The notes under the pieces were generated by a model that was not told the origin of the DNA, did no database searches, and saw nothing but the letters and a program-made list of their open reading frames with translations. From positions 2,232,001-2,296,000 of the forward strand of contig NZ_JAZHRX010000001.1 in the NCBI RefSeq assembly GCF_036924645.1: a stretch of DNA of 64,000 nt, in the 5' to 3' direction. The position numbers and the translations under genes are program-made. Below are positions 17,859 through 26,283 of this stretch, piece after piece (position 1 is the stretch's first letter; each line of letters begins with the position of its first letter). The stretch comes from Bradyrhizobium sp. AZCC 2176. Lineage in GTDB: Bacteria; Pseudomonadota; Alphaproteobacteria; Rhizobiales; Xanthobacteraceae.

Positions 17859-19263
17859 CGGCCGTGGTCCTCGCTCTCTCGATCCGGAAGGCGGTCACGT
17901 CGATCCAGTCGTTGGCGGTGCGCTCCTCCTCGAGCGTGATCGTGAATTCGCCCAGCCGCACGGAGCGACCGACCGCCGCCAGGTTCGGCAGGGCCCGGTA
18001 GGCGAATAGATCCGGAATGCTCTCGATCTCAATCTCCGCGGATGACACGGCATCGCGGCCTTGCATCTGGCGGCGAGCGAACTCGAGCAGCTTCTGGTCG
18101 GACACGCGCACCATCCGGTCGAACTCGGTCGTGGCCTGGACATAGGCACGCAGATAGGGATCCTGCTTCGGCACCTTGAAGCGGGTGCGCTCGGGCGGAG
18201 CCTTCGGCGGCGGCGGGGTGTACAGCGCCAGCGACGTGATCGGCAGACCGACATCCGGCGACCTCAAACGGATCTCGACCTCGTCGCTGCCGATCTTCGA
18301 GAGCTGCTCGATCAACTGGACGATCCGCTCGGCGGAGCCTTCTCCCATGACGTCCATGTAGTGGACGGTGGTGCGGATGCGGCGTTCGAGCCGATCCCGG
18401 AAGTCCTCGATCTTGTCCATGAACGGTCCGACGTCCTCGAACACGCTCTTGATCTTCTCGAGCTCGGCAATGACGCGTTCCTCGGCCGTGGCAATCGTGG
18501 CGCCCGCGGCCATGACACCCTGCTCGATGTAGGCGCGCGCGATCTTGCCGAGGCACTGGGCATCCGCGAGCATGTCGCCCGCGAGAGAAGCGATCGTACG
18601 GCGATGACGGTACGGGTTGTTGGACGTCTTGAGCTGCTTGTAGTCGGCGATCAGCAGCCCATCGACGAAGTCCTGGAAGAACGTGCGGAGGATGGCCGCC
18701 GCGTTCGGATTGCCCAGGATGCGATCCTCGATCTCGCGCATGCCGGCGAGGATGCGCCGCATGCTGCGAGCGAAGCGCAGCGCGGTGTCGTGCGCGTTAG
18801 CGAGGCCTTGGGCCATCGTCTCCGGCTCGCGGAATGCGGCCTCCAGATTATTCTTGACGTCGACCACGGCGCCGGCGACGCGCACGCGGCTGTTGCCAAA
18901 GTCGGCGATTGCGCCGAGGACCATGAACGCGTCCGGGTTCATGTCGACGTAGGTGCGCCATTTTTCGGTCTCTTCCGTGAGCCAGCCGGTATCGCGCAAG
19001 CGATAGTAGGCGAGGTAATGGGCCTGGCTCGTGGTCTGATCCTCATCGGGATCGCCCTCAGAAAGTTCACCCATCGATCCGATGCCGAACTCGGAGAGCC
19101 CGATCTCAATCTGCTTTACGACCTCTTCCCTGAGCGGCGTTTCCAAAATCCGGGCCGAATAGATCCTCTCATAGAGACGCATCATCAGGCGCGCGTAGAC
19201 GTGCTTCTTCGGCCCCGACAGAGGCTTGAAAAGGGTCTCCGGGAGATAGCCAAACAGCTTCAT
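17848..19263 (-). CDS. jetA: Wadjet JetA: kleisin-like subunit, probably type II
   Basis: This 471-residue protein heads the operon. Its start MKLFGYLPETLFKPLSGPKK resembles the JetA family formerly called DUF5716 rather than the DUF3375 JetA of type I, so I lean to a type II Wadjet; this subtype call is from memory of the families. It is helical through the centre (several heptad-like stretches near residues 260-340) and ends in a mixed alpha/beta domain, as expected for a MukF-like kleisin. A ribosome-binding site (AAGGA) precedes the ATG. The operon's promoter should lie in 19264-19480. Confidence 0.85.
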   Translation of the reverse strand: MKLFGYLPETLFKPLSGPKKHVYARLMMRLYERIYSARILETPLREEVVKQIEIGLSEFGIGSMGELSEGDPDEDQTTSQAHYLAYYRLRDTGWLTEETEKWRTYVDMNPDAFMVLGAIADFGNSRVRVAGAVVDVKNNLEAAFREPETMAQGLANAHDTALRFARSMRRILAGMREIEDRILGNPNAAAILRTFFQDFVDGLLIADYKQLKTSNNPYRHRRTIASLAGDMLADAQCLGKIARAYIEQGVMAAGATIATAEERVIAELEKIKSVFEDVGPFMDKIEDFRDRLERRIRTTVHYMDVMGEGSAERIVQLIEQLSKIGSDEVEIRLRSPDVGLPITSLALYTPPPPKAPPERTRFKVPKQDPYLRAYVQATTEFDRMVRVSDQKLLEFARRQMQGRDAVSSAEIEIESIPDLFAYRALPNLAAVGRSVRLGEFTITLEEERTANDWIDVTAFRIERARTTADAA

Positions 19264-19485
19264 CTATCGGTCCTTCAGCCGAGAGATTGAACCGTCACGC
19301 CCGCTCAACCGCAAGAATAAACGTAGGAGTTTCAGAGCGTTTTCCTTGGTTTCCTCCGGCTCAAAGTCCCTCTCGCGGCTTACTCATCACGTATCGCCAC
19401 CGCTTGAGGTTCGGGATGACGTTCGGATGCATGCAGGCCCTAATGCTCCAACGCGTAGAATTCGCGTCTTTTGACTCGCCTTTTT

Positions 19486-19500
19486 GTTCCTATTATGTTC
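19486..19500. promoter_or_regulatory. LexA box (SOS operator), cassette copy 1
   Basis: GTTCCTATTATGTTC is an exact GTTC-N7-GTTC, the alphaproteobacterial LexA operator. It ends ten bases before the ATG of the first cassette gene, so LexA bound here would block transcription or initiation of that gene. A near-identical box precedes the second cassette copy. Confidence 0.85.
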
Positions 19501-19510
19501 TAATTTGGTT

Positions 19511-19915
19511 ATGACCGACCGCCCCGCCAGTTGGCGCATGCCGACGACAAGCCAGATGCAGAAGCTGGCCGCCGCCCCTGCCGTCGGCCGAAACGGGCCT
19601 GTAACGCCTGCGCCCGGTCCGGCCGATGCGACGCCTCCCCAATATTGGGATTCCATTCTGAATGACCCTCGCGCCGACGCCCGTCCCGCCGCCAAACCGA
19701 TCCAGATGCGGAAGTTGACCGAGATCGCTCGGCACGCGCTTCGGGTCACCTGTCGGCGCTGCGGCCGCATCGTCGAGATCCAGAAGGCAGACGCTACGCG
19801 CCTCTACGGTTCGGACGCCGTGTGGAAGGACGTCGGGCAGCGCCTGCTCGACAACACCTGCCAGCAACGCACTGGTCGTCACGAGGAAGACGGTTGCTGG
19901 CCATCGTTCGAGTAG
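19511..19915 (+). CDS. SOS cassette protein 1 (copy 1), small Cys-rich protein of unknown function
   Basis: This is a 134-residue protein of no recognised family. The first half is low-complexity (Pro/Ala-rich) after MTDRPASWRMP; the second half is conserved with the second copy and holds CRRCGRIVEIQ, AVWKDVG and a C-terminal CQQRTGRHEEDGCWP, which could form one zinc site from four Cys and a His. It follows a LexA box and is followed after 34 bases by the next cassette gene. The paralogue at 26284 has the same N-terminal ASWRMP and C-terminal motifs but an in-frame stop. A DNA-damage role is inferred from its operator and neighbours. Confidence 0.75.
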   Translation: MTDRPASWRMPTTSQMQKLAAAPAVGRNGPVTPAPGPADATPPQYWDSILNDPRADARPAAKPIQMRKLTEIARHALRVTCRRCGRIVEIQKADATRLYGSDAVWKDVGQRLLDNTCQQRTGRHEEDGCWPSFE

Positions 19916-19949
19916 GCGCGCCGACGCTGCCTGAAACCAAGGTATCCGT

Positions 19950-20399
19950 GTGGCACCTCGCTATCACCCGACGCCCCTGTCTGGAGGGGACCGCAAGGCT
20001 TTGAGGAAGGAACTCGACCGGGCGCGCGCCATGACGAGCGTACTTGCACGCCAGGCGGACGAGCTCAGGGCGAAAGGCGATGCCTTGATCCGACAGGCTG
20101 ACAAGCTGCTTGCAGAAAGCTGGAACGAGAAGGTGTGGGCAGACGGCGGGCCAATCGACCCGTCACCGACGATCGACCAGGCCATCAACGGGGGTTATGC
20201 GTGGCTTCAGATCGAGTGCTCGCGTTGCAAGGCGGCGCGGGACGTCGATCTGGCGGCCCTGCCCCACCCAACGACGACAGCCGTGCATGACCTGGCCGGT
20301 CGGCTTCGCTGCAGCAAATGTGCTAAGGCCGGCCGCAGACCGACCGCCACGCTGTTGCAACTAGCACAGCGTCCAAGCCACGCGCCGCCTAAGAACTAA
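19950..20399 (+). CDS. SOS cassette protein 2 (copy 1), double-CxxC protein of unknown function
   Basis: This 149-residue protein starts at a GTG preceded by AAGG. Residues 10-60 are a charged helix (ALRKELDRARAMTSVLARQ), and the C-terminal half carries two CxxC pairs (CSRCKAARDVDL and [14 protein letters not shown]) with a His between, consistent with one structural zinc site. I do not recognise the family. The second cassette copy encodes a clear paralogue fused to the next gene. It sits directly upstream of an SRAP gene with only three bases between stop and ATG, so the two are very probably co-translated. Confidence 0.75.
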   Translation: MAPRYHPTPLSGGDRKALRKELDRARAMTSVLARQADELRAKGDALIRQADKLLAESWNEKVWADGGPIDPSPTIDQAINGGYAWLQIECSRCKAARDVDLAALPHPTTTAVHDLAGRLRCSKCAKAGRRPTATLLQLAQRPSHAPPKN

Positions 20400-20402
20400 A
20401 GC

Positions 20403-21221
20403 ATGTGCAATCTTTACTCGATGACGAAGAACGTCGACGCGATCCGCCGACTGTTCGCTGCCTTGAACAGCCGCGTCGGAAATCTGCCCATTATGCCCGG
20501 CGTCTTCCCTGACTATCCGGCGCCGATCGTTCGCAACGCGTCCGACGGACGCGAAATCGTCATGGCGCGTTGGGGCATGCCGTCCTCGTCAAAGGCGCTC
20601 ATGGACGCGACGAAGAAGCGAGCGGAGAAGTTGGAAGCGAAAGGCAAGCCCGTCAACTTCAAGAAGCTGCTGCGCATGGAGCCGGATTCCGGGACCACAG
20701 ACATCCGCAACGTCAACAGCGCGCACTGGAAGCGCTGGCTCAGCCCGGAGCATCGTTGCCTGGTGCCGTTCACATCGTTCTCCGAGTACGACACGGTCGA
20801 AGGCAAGAACATGCCGGTGTGGTTCGCTCCCGACGAGAGCCGGCCGTTGCTCGCTTTTGCCGGACTCTGGACTAATTGGACCAGCGTGCGCAAGGCGAAG
20901 GAAGGCGAAGTGACCGCCGACATCTTCGGCTTCCTAACCTGCGATGCCAACGCCGAGGTCAAGCGCGTGCATCCGAAGGCAATGCCAGTGATCCTGACAA
21001 CAACCGAAGAATTTGATGCTTGGCTCCGCGCCCCTTGGGACGAGGCTAAGGCGCTGCAGCGGCCCCTGCCCGACGGCGCGCAAGATCGTCGCCACTGGCG
21101 AGAAGGAAGATCCCTTCCCGGCTGCCTAGCCCTGTACACAGGTGCGCGGAACACGTGGAAAAGCGGCAGACCCTGCAATCGGGAATCCCTGCCCTGTGCT
21201 AACCGGCCGGAACAGATGTGA
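20403..21221 (+). CDS. SRAP (HMCES/YedK) abasic-site crosslinking protein, copy 1, with frameshifted C-terminus
   Basis: This SRAP-domain protein should crosslink covalently to abasic sites in single-stranded DNA. The catalytic Cys2 (MCNLYSM) is present, with the Asn in RNVNSAHW, the Glu in FTSFSEYD and the His in [10 protein letters not shown]. Compared with copy 2, two bases are missing after 21081, so the last 46 residues are read in another frame and the natural stop at 21127-21129 is skipped. The catalytic core ends before this point, so activity may survive. It is the third gene of a LexA-controlled cassette and lies upstream of dinB. Confidence 0.88.
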   Translation: MCNLYSMTKNVDAIRRLFAALNSRVGNLPIMPGVFPDYPAPIVRNASDGREIVMARWGMPSSSKALMDATKKRAEKLEAKGKPVNFKKLLRMEPDSGTTDIRNVNSAHWKRWLSPEHRCLVPFTSFSEYDTVEGKNMPVWFAPDESRPLLAFAGLWTNWTSVRKAKEGEVTADIFGFLTCDANAEVKRVHPKAMPVILTTTEEFDAWLRAPWDEAKALQRPLPDGAQDRRHWREGRSLPGCLALYTGARNTWKSGRPCNRESLPCANRPEQM

Positions 21222-21255
21222 GCCGGGCGGATTCGTTCCGGCAGGAAAGATCTCG

Positions 21256-21528
21256 ATGCTGATGTCGAAGGAACGGCGGCCCGCAATCCGGACGCTGCGC
21301 GGCTGGGCCATCTCGGTGCTCAACGAAGCCGGCGCCATCCGTGAATGCGAGGAGCACGGTTGGATGCAGTATCGCGGCGACCCGCACGCCCGCGACCGCG
21401 CGTTCGATATCGCCCGCCGGGATCCGCCGGTGGGAGTTTCTCCACAGGCCGCCGCGGTCGCCATCGCCGAGGTGCTGGACTCGATAGGCGACATCTGCCC
21501 TGAATGCCCGCTGGCGGATTGCGGCTGA
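21256..21528 (+). CDS. Small conserved-looking protein of unknown function, upstream of dinB
   Basis: This 90-residue protein starts at the ATG at 21256, with AGGAAAG six bases upstream. It shows RTLRGWAISVLNEAGAIREC and ends in a Cys cluster CPECPLADCG, possibly metal-binding. The amphipathic pattern and steady codon use suggest a real gene. I do not recognise the family. It sits between SRAP and dinB in the same direction and may belong to the same SOS transcript. Confidence 0.65.
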   Translation: MLMSKERRPAIRTLRGWAISVLNEAGAIRECEEHGWMQYRGDPHARDRAFDIARRDPPVGVSPQAAAVAIAEVLDSIGDICPECPLADCG

Positions 21529-21570
21529 CTTCGCCGCGACTTGGCTTGCGGACCCCTGTACAATCCACGC

Positions 21571-22677
21571 ATGGTCACTCCCGATCCGGAACACGGCGTC
21601 TCAACGGCGCCTCACCGCAAGATCATCCATATCGACATGGACGCCTTCTACGCGTCGGTCGAGCAGCGCGATAATCCGGACCTACGCGGCAAGCCGGTAG
21701 CGGTGGGTGGTTCGGCAGAGCGCGGCGTCGTGGCCGCGGCGAGCTACGAAGCCCGCAAATTCGGCGTTCGCTCCGCGATGGCATCAGTTACGGCGAAGAG
21801 ACAGTGCCCCGAATTGATCTTCGTCAAGCCGCGATTCGAGGTCTACAAAGCGATCAGCGCGCAGATCCGCGAGATCTTCGCCGAGCATACGCCGGTTATC
21901 GAGCCCCTATCGCTCGACGAAGCATACCTCGACGTCACCGAGAACCTGCAAGGCATCCCTCTAGCCAGAGAAGTCGCCCTCCAAATCCGCGAAAAGATCA
22001 AAACGGAGACGAATTTGAATGCCTCGGCTGGCATCTCCTATAACAAGTTCCTGGCGAAGCTCGCCTCCGATTATCGCAAACCTAATGGTCAGTACGTCAT
22101 CTCACCCGAAATGGGAGCGGCATTTGTCGAGACGTTGCCGGTCGGGAAGTTTCATGGCATCGGGCCAGCGACCGAAGCCAAGTTCAATGCCTTCGGGATC
22201 CGAACCGGCCTCGATATCCGCAACCAGTCCCTCACTTTCCTGCAAGAGAACTTCGGCAAGTCAGGCACGTATTACTATTGGATATCGCGTGGCGTCGACG
22301 ATCGTCCCGTACGCGCCGACCGCATTCGCAAATCGGTCGGAGCCGAGAATACGTTCTCGATCGATCTTACAGACTTCAACACCATGACTTCCGAGCTCCA
22401 GCCGCTGATAGACAAGGTCTGGCGGCACTGCGAAACGTCGGGCACGCGTGGACGAACGGCGACGCTCAAAGTGAAGTTTGCTGACTTCGAGATGATAACG
22501 CGCAGCCGCTCCACTTCTTCGCCCGTTGCGAATCGCGATGAGCTTGCGCACCTGGCCATCGGACTTCTGGAGGACAACTTTCCTCTTCCAAAAGCGGTAC
22601 GCCTCCTTGGAATTTCGCTGTCCGCGCTGCAAGGCGGTGACGATGCGGAACCGCCACAACTGGATTTCGGGATTTGA
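21571..22677 (+). CDS. dinB: DNA polymerase IV (Y-family translesion polymerase)
   Basis: This error-prone polymerase of 368 residues has the catalytic DMDAFYASVEQ near residue 22 and SLDEAYLDV near residue 113, holding the three acidic metal ligands. The steric-gate and finger region VVAAASYEARKFGV is intact. The C-terminus ends PPQLDFGI, resembling a beta-clamp-binding motif. I chose the ATG at 21571 because the homology starts soon after; an upstream ATG at 21541 is possible. It follows SRAP and precedes an exonuclease gene, consistent with tolerance of replication-blocking lesions. It has no LexA box of its own that I can see. Confidence 0.93.
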   Translation: MVTPDPEHGVSTAPHRKIIHIDMDAFYASVEQRDNPDLRGKPVAVGGSAERGVVAAASYEARKFGVRSAMASVTAKRQCPELIFVKPRFEVYKAISAQIREIFAEHTPVIEPLSLDEAYLDVTENLQGIPLAREVALQIREKIKTETNLNASAGISYNKFLAKLASDYRKPNGQYVISPEMGAAFVETLPVGKFHGIGPATEAKFNAFGIRTGLDIRNQSLTFLQENFGKSGTYYYWISRGVDDRPVRADRIRKSVGAENTFSIDLTDFNTMTSELQPLIDKVWRHCETSGTRGRTATLKVKFADFEMITRSRSTSSPVANRDELAHLAIGLLEDNFPLPKAVRLLGISLSALQGGDDAEPPQLDFGI

Positions 22678-22747
22678 AGCAGATTAGAGTTTGTAGCTCA
22701 CCCAGTCTTAATGCGCCGCAGCCCTTCCGGAGGATCGTAACAATCCG

Positions 22748-23644
22748 ATGCTTGAAAGCGATCTAACTCTGGCCGCAATGGCTGAGGCCTTGGCCAAATC
22801 CGCCGATTACCGCGTTTTGCGGCGCCTGGTTCCCCGGACCGCTTTTACGCCCTCCGACGGTCAAAGCACCAAAACCGCCATCTTGCTCGACGTCGAAACG
22901 ACCGGTCTCGACCAACGGAAGGACGAGGTCATTGAGCTAGGCATGGTCAAGTTCGACTATCTACCTGATGGTCGAATAGCGCGCATAAGGGATGTTTTCT
23001 CCTCGTTTAACGAGCCAGCACAGCCGATCCCGCCCGAGGTAACTGCCCTCACCGGCATCACGAATGAGATGGTCTCAAGGCACCAAATCGACGAGGCGGT
23101 CGTGTCAGCGTTTGTGGACGAAGCCGTCATCGTCATTGCTCATAACGCTGGCTTTGATCGCAAATTTGCGGAACGCTACTGGCCGATATTTCAGCGGAAA
23201 GCTTGGGGATGCTCTGCGACCGAGATCGAGTGGCGTAAGCACGGCTTCGAAGGTTCGCGCTTGGGCTATCTCTTGAACGGTACCGGCTTTTTCCACCACG
23301 CCCACAGGGCGATTGATGATTGCCATGCTCTGCTCGAAATTCTGGCGTTCGAATTGCCGACCGCTGCTGGGTCGGCACTTGCCGTACTGCTCGAGCAGGC
23401 TCGTAAGAAGACAGTGCGAGTATGGGCTGAGCAATCGCCCTTCGATCTCAAGGACTTCCTCAAACGGCGCGGCTACCGTTGGAGTGACGGAAGCGACGGC
23501 CGGGCGCGGTCCTGGTACGTCGACATCGATGAAAGCAAACTGGACGACGAAATCTCTTTCCTCAAGACTCATATCTACCTCAGCGACGCAGAGCCCCGCT
23601 TGCAGGTCTTGACGGCGTTCGATCGCTTTTCGGTCCGAGCCTGA
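22748..23644 (+). CDS. DnaQ-like 3'-5' exonuclease (DEDDh family)
   Basis: This 298-residue protein carries the DEDDh exonuclease fold. ExoI is LLDVETTGLD (Asp and Glu ligands), ExoII is VIAHNAGFDRKF, and ExoIII is HRAIDDCHALLE, with the HxAxxD arrangement typical of epsilon-like nucleases. About 55 N-terminal residues and 100 C-terminal residues (with KKTVRVWAEQSPFDLKDFLK) lie outside the core. It is 70 bases after dinB in the same orientation, so it may proofread or resect in the same repair setting. Its exact substrate is not evident. Confidence 0.87.
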   Translation: MLESDLTLAAMAEALAKSADYRVLRRLVPRTAFTPSDGQSTKTAILLDVETTGLDQRKDEVIELGMVKFDYLPDGRIARIRDVFSSFNEPAQPIPPEVTALTGITNEMVSRHQIDEAVVSAFVDEAVIVIAHNAGFDRKFAERYWPIFQRKAWGCSATEIEWRKHGFEGSRLGYLLNGTGFFHHAHRAIDDCHALLEILAFELPTAAGSALAVLLEQARKKTVRVWAEQSPFDLKDFLKRRGYRWSDGSDGRARSWYVDIDESKLDDEISFLKTHIYLSDAEPRLQVLTAFDRFSVRA

Positions 23645-23772
23645 AGTCGCGGTCTTAATCGTGATCATCACGAAAATGACCTCGAATCGAAACACAAGCG
23701 CACCCGAAATGTCCGCCTGAGCCAAAATGCTTTTGCGGCCGCCACGACAAAATGGCCGGCCACTCGCTGTCC

Positions 23773-23958
23773 TCATTTGCGGCCGAGACGTTTCTCCACC
23801 CGCTTGCGCGGATTGCCCACTTTCTTGACGGCCTTTTTCACAGCCGAAGCTGATCGTCCCGTCTTCTTGGATTCGTACTGCACTTCGTGTTTCTGCCCAC
23901 CGGCCACGCGTGCCCGGTCCTGCTTGCGCCCGCGCGCTGTCTTCTTCGATGCCGCCAT
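23773..23958 (-). CDS. DUF3606-like small basic protein
   Basis: This 61-residue, Lys/Arg-rich protein starts at the ATG at 23958 with a GAGGAG ribosome-binding site. RARVAGGQKHEVQYESKKTG followed by SAVKKAVKKVGN matches the DUF3606 pattern, common as short proteins in Rhizobiales. Function is unknown. It is downstream of the NUDIX gene in the minus-strand Ku cluster. Confidence 0.7.
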   Translation of the reverse strand: MAASKKTARGRKQDRARVAGGQKHEVQYESKKTGRSASAVKKAVKKVGNPRKRVEKRLGRK

Positions 23959-24023
23959 CGGCTCCTCCTCTTTAAAATGGCAAAGCACAAAAATCGAAGG
24001 AATCGTGGGTTCCGCAAGTGTTC

Positions 24024-24506
24024 TCAACACTCACCGAGCACTTCCAGCAGACGACCGAGAAAAATTGCCTGACCCTTGAGAATCTTGGACCGGGCCACCG
24101 GAATGCCGAACCATTCCGCCCGATCAATTTCTCGAAACGTCTGATGTCTGCCGGAGCGCGGAGGCCATTCCATTTCGAATAGGTTGCTGCGAATGTTCTC
24201 CGCATCCAGGTCGTCTTCAACAGCCCACACGTGAACGACCTTGCCACCCGGTTGCTTTGCTTCGCCGAGCGGAATGAATTCGCCACGAGGATGATGTCCG
24301 GTTTCCTCGCCGAATTCACGTTTTGCGGCCGAAAGCAGAGCCTCGCCCGTAGATGCAAGGCCTTTCGGAATACTCCAGGCTCCTTCGTCCTTGCGCCGCC
24401 AGAACGGCCCCCCGGGATGACCGAGGAGAACCTGCAAATCGCCATCGCGACGGTGAAATAGCAGAAGGCCCGCGCTCTGCCGTTTAAGTGAGGGCCTTTC
24501 CGGCAT
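24024..24506 (-). CDS. NUDIX hydrolase
   Basis: This 160-residue protein contains a full Nudix box, G-x5-E-x7-REFGEETG, starting at GLASTGE. It begins with SAGLLLFHRRDGDLQVLLGH and continues WSIPKGLA, the pattern of NTP-PPase and diadenosine-polyphosphate hydrolases found near bacterial Ku or LigD genes. It probably hydrolyses a nucleoside diphosphate derivative. It lies 14 bases after a coiled-coil gene and in the same direction as ku. A role in nucleotide-pool cleaning during end joining is inferred from context. Confidence 0.85.
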   Translation of the reverse strand: MPERPSLKRQSAGLLLFHRRDGDLQVLLGHPGGPFWRRKDEGAWSIPKGLASTGEALLSAAKREFGEETGHHPRGEFIPLGEAKQPGGKVVHVWAVEDDLDAENIRSNLFEMEWPPRSGRHQTFREIDRAEWFGIPVARSKILKGQAIFLGRLLEVLGEC

Positions 24507-24520
24507 GGGCGCTTGCCAAA

Positions 24521-25141
24521 CTATCGTTCACGAACGCGGCGTAAGGCTGCCTCTAGCCTCCGTCTTTGCGTTTCCCAGCGCGCTTCTTCAGCTCGGACCT
24601 CTTCCTCGACTGCTTCTAACCGGGCTTTCAAAAGTACGGCCTTCTGTTCGTGCTTTCGGCGGGCTTCGTCGAACTCGCGCTGTGCCTTATCGATGACTTG
24701 CTGCCGACGTTCCTGCTCTCTTTGCCTGGCGGCCTCTTCCTTCGCGCGTTCGCGTTTTCGGCGTTCCTGCTCCTTCTGAAAGGCCAGTGCGGCCTTGCGG
24801 TCCGTCGCGCGGCCGTCACTATGCGATTGGTGCTTTTGCCGCGCCCGGCTTGCCGGCTTACGGCTCGCCTGTTTCGGTCCATCGCCGCCGCCAATGCTGG
24901 TAGGCAGGTCGGCATGGGTCTTGAAGGGTCCGTTGGAGCCTACTGGACGCTTCAGAACGACGCCAGGGGCAGCCATTGTGGCAGCGATGACGTCGCGATC
25001 GTCGCTTTCTCTCGCCGCGCCTTGATGGAAAAGATTGCTATCAGCACCCCACGCCTCCAAGGCCGCCTTCATCGAGGGCGCTGCTATGGCCAGATCGAAG
25101 AAGCCAAGCGAGGTTTCGTAGCTCTTTAACTTCCGGGCCAC
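24521..25141 (-). CDS. Coiled-coil protein of unknown function (TolA-like low complexity)
   Basis: This 206-residue protein has an N-terminal globular part (ARKLKSYETSLGFFDLAIAA, MKAALEAWGADSNLFHQGAA) and a C-terminal coiled coil very rich in Lys, Arg, Glu and Gln from about residue 115. Such proteins next to rhizobial ku genes are often named TolA-like only because of the coiled coil. No signal peptide or membrane segment is seen, so an envelope role is doubtful. It sits between ku and the NUDIX gene in one direction and is a plausible accessory factor of end joining; that is inference. Confidence 0.7.
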   Translation of the reverse strand: MARKLKSYETSLGFFDLAIAAPSMKAALEAWGADSNLFHQGAARESDDRDVIAATMAAPGVVLKRPVGSNGPFKTHADLPTSIGGGDGPKQASRKPASRARQKHQSHSDGRATDRKAALAFQKEQERRKRERAKEEAARQREQERRQQVIDKAQREFDEARRKHEQKAVLLKARLEAVEEEVRAEEARWETQRRRLEAALRRVRER

Positions 25142-25208
25142 CAGCGCCTCTCATCACGCTCGCTGTCGGTTGTTTTAACACGCCGCCAGCGGCGCGAACA
25201 TCATCGCG

Positions 25209-26141
25209 TCAGGCTGACTTGCGCTGCGACCTGGCCGCAGGCTTCTTCGCTGCGGCTTCTTTCTCCTGCTTCTTGCCGGCGATCGGCATCAGCATTTCTT
25301 TCTGGCCGGCTGTGGCCCTGCGTGGCTTCTTGACTTGCTTCTTCGGTGCCGCGTTCGCAGCCGTCGCGCCTCCTGCGAGGCTCTTGCGCAGCGCATCCAT
25401 CAGGTCGACCACGTTCTCGCCTCGAGGACGCTCCTTCGCAACAATGGGTTTGCCGGCGCGCTTCTGATTGATGAGCTCGATGAGGGCGGTTTCGTACTGA
25501 TCTTCGAACTTGTTCGGCTCGAAGTGCCCCGCCTTTTGATTGACGATGTGCCTGGCGAGATCGAGCATGTCCTTGGTGACTTTGACGTCTTGGATGTCGT
25601 CGAAATACTCCTTTTCGGAGCGAACTTCGTAGGGGTAGCGCAGCAGCGTTCCCATGAGGCCCTTGTCCAGCGGATCGAGCGCGATGATGTGCTCGCGATT
25701 TGTCAGCACCACACGTCCGATTGCGACCTTGTTCATCTCGCGGATGGTCTCGCGGATGACCGCGAATGCGTCGTGACCGACTTTCCCGTCCGGCACCAGA
25801 TAGTAGGGACGGATCAGATACCTCGGATCGATCTCGCTGCGGTCGACGAACTCGTCGATCTCAATGGTTCGCGTCGATTCCAGCGCGACGTTCTCGAGTT
25901 CCTCCTTCGTCACCTCGATGAAGGTGTCGGTGTCGACCTTGTAGCCCTTGACGATGTCCTCGTTGGCGACCTCCTCGCCGGTATCGGCGTCCACCTTGGC
26001 GTACTTAATGCGGTGGCCCGTCTTCCGGTTGAGCTGGTTGAACGAGACCTTTTCGGATTCCGACGTGGCCGGATAGAGCGCGACCGGACAGGTGACCAGG
26101 GAAAGACGCAAGAAGCCTTTCCAGTTGGCGCGAGGGGCCAT
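25209..26141 (-). CDS. ku: Non-homologous end-joining protein Ku
   Basis: This 310-residue bacterial Ku begins at the ATG at 26141 with APRANWKGFLRLSLVTCPV, the standard N-terminus. Ring-forming Ku core motifs follow (HRIKYAKVD, KGYKVDTDTF, FVDRSEIDPRYL), then a Lys/Ala-rich C-terminal tail of about 50 residues that may bind DNA or ligase D. No ligD gene is in the window. It is transcribed away from the second SOS cassette, and the LexA box lies in the shared 142-base gap, so ku could also be damage-regulated. Confidence 0.93.
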   Translation of the reverse strand: MAPRANWKGFLRLSLVTCPVALYPATSESEKVSFNQLNRKTGHRIKYAKVDADTGEEVANEDIVKGYKVDTDTFIEVTKEELENVALESTRTIEIDEFVDRSEIDPRYLIRPYYLVPDGKVGHDAFAVIRETIREMNKVAIGRVVLTNREHIIALDPLDKGLMGTLLRYPYEVRSEKEYFDDIQDVKVTKDMLDLARHIVNQKAGHFEPNKFEDQYETALIELINQKRAGKPIVAKERPRGENVVDLMDALRKSLAGGATAANAAPKKQVKKPRRATAGQKEMLMPIAGKKQEKEAAAKKPAARSQRKSA

Positions 26142-26258
26142 GGACGCGGTGCTCCGAAAACGTGGCAACTGAGTCTAAGACGAACTACAGGCCATGGTTC
26201 CGACAGGCTCGTCCTGCGGACGACGGCATTTTTTCAACGGGCCAGACTCGACGTTATG

Positions 26259-26273
26259 TTCTTATTATGTTCT
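26259..26273. promoter_or_regulatory. LexA box (SOS operator), cassette copy 2 / ku
   Basis: GTTCTTATTATGTTC is an exact GTTC-N7-GTTC and differs from the copy-1 box at a single base. It lies ten bases before the ATG of the cassette's first gene and 118 bases from the divergent ku start. Conservation of both box and spacing in the two copies argues that it is functional. Confidence 0.85.
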
Positions 26274-26283
26274 AATAGCCGGC

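Noticed and set aside
24521..25141. Naming the coiled-coil protein TolA
   Set aside because: There is no signal peptide or membrane anchor and no TolA C-terminal domain; the likeness is only low-complexity coiled coil.
26194..26283. Upstream extension of cassette protein 1 (copy 2) in the same open frame
   Set aside because: It would run through the LexA operator; the conserved ATG with ASWRMP matches copy 1 and is the better start.
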